Both the position numbers and the translations under genes were made by a program. Positions 6,062-6,143 of a DNA stretch of 6,143 bases are shown in pieces. Within the stretch, counting starts at the first letter, position 1. Each line of letters starts with the position of its first letter. Origin of the DNA: Alphaproteobacteria bacterium (GTDB taxonomy: Bacteria; Pseudomonadota; Alphaproteobacteria; Micropepsales; Micropepsaceae); the NCBI GenBank assembly GCA_947373775.1, contig CANBZE010000125.1:1-6143 (forward strand), given 5' to 3'. The notes under the pieces are model-generated. The model saw only the letters and a list, made by a program, of their open reading frames with translations, was not told the DNA's origin and searched no databases.

Positions 6062-6143
6062 ATGTTCGCCTTGATCACGCGCAAAAACCGGCCCCGGGTG
6101 TGCCTTTTGTCCGTGGCCGCATGCCCGCTGGTTTGCACCCCCC
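6062..6143 (+). CDS. Possible divergent gene start, cut by window edge
   Basis: An ATG at 6062 opens a frame that runs off the right edge (27 codons). It is preceded by GGGGTGG with about 4 bp spacing. The N-terminus has basic residues (RKNRPR) followed by a hydrophobic stretch 'VCLLSVAACPLVC', so it could be an exported protein or lipoprotein read away from the minus-strand block. The fragment is too short to judge coding potential, and the codons are unremarkable for this GC content. Confidence 0.22.
   Translation, partial: MFALITRKNRPRVCLLSVAACPLVCTP

Noticed and set aside
5848..6138. 96-codon minus-strand frame overlapping the start of the 124-aa gene
   Set aside because: It runs out of frame over a better-supported gene with a Shine-Dalgarno sequence and TM segment, and its composition is Arg/Pro-rich.

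Overview
The window reads as ordinary chromosome from a GC-rich Gram-negative bacterium, most likely an alphaproteobacterium. The reasons are the strong G/C third-position bias, the C-terminal half of a DUF2336-type protein (a family I associate with Alphaproteobacteria), two apparent lipoproteins plus an exported protease, and an EcfG-like promoter sequence. I cannot name the genus.

Layout. The left edge (1-591, plus strand) is the 3' end of a DUF2336-like gene cut off by the window. It converges on a block in which everything else recognisable is on the minus strand. The 124-bp gap between the converging ends (592-715) is packed with inverted repeats, chiefly a large interrupted hairpin at 633-671. 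Reading the minus strand in its own 5' to 3' direction (right to left), the genes are: a 124-aa single-pass membrane protein (5986-5612); a stand-alone acyl-ACP/acyl-CoA synthetase resembling the ligase half of Aas (5563-3983); a beta-class glutathione S-transferase (3944-3357); a probable lipoprotein of 229 aa (3308-2619); a BepA-like periplasmic M48 metalloprotease with C-terminal TPR-like repeats (2622-1549); a second lipoprotein of 185 aa (1552-995); and the C-terminal remnant of a bacterioferritin gene (946-716).

The gaps between the minus-strand genes are only 38-48 bp, or 4-bp stop/start overlaps in the lipoprotein-protease-lipoprotein trio, so one long transcript is possible. The trio is the tightest unit and looks like a small envelope module: two anchored lipoproteins flanking a secreted zinc protease. 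The ligase and GST may be co-transcribed with it, with roles in fatty acid or lysophospholipid recycling and thiol-dependent detoxification. An EcfG-type motif (GAAC-N16-CGTT) sits 30 bp before the 124-aa gene and could place the block's start under general stress control; this is inference.

The most notable points are the decayed bacterioferritin remnant, which lacks its N-terminal half and has Gly where a ferroxidase Glu is expected; the overlapping lipoprotein/M48-TPR/lipoprotein cassette with different residues after the two lipobox cysteines; the EcfG-like promoter; and the repeat-like hairpin cluster. I see no CRISPR array, RNA gene, insertion sequence or phage gene, and no convincing new defence or mobile system.
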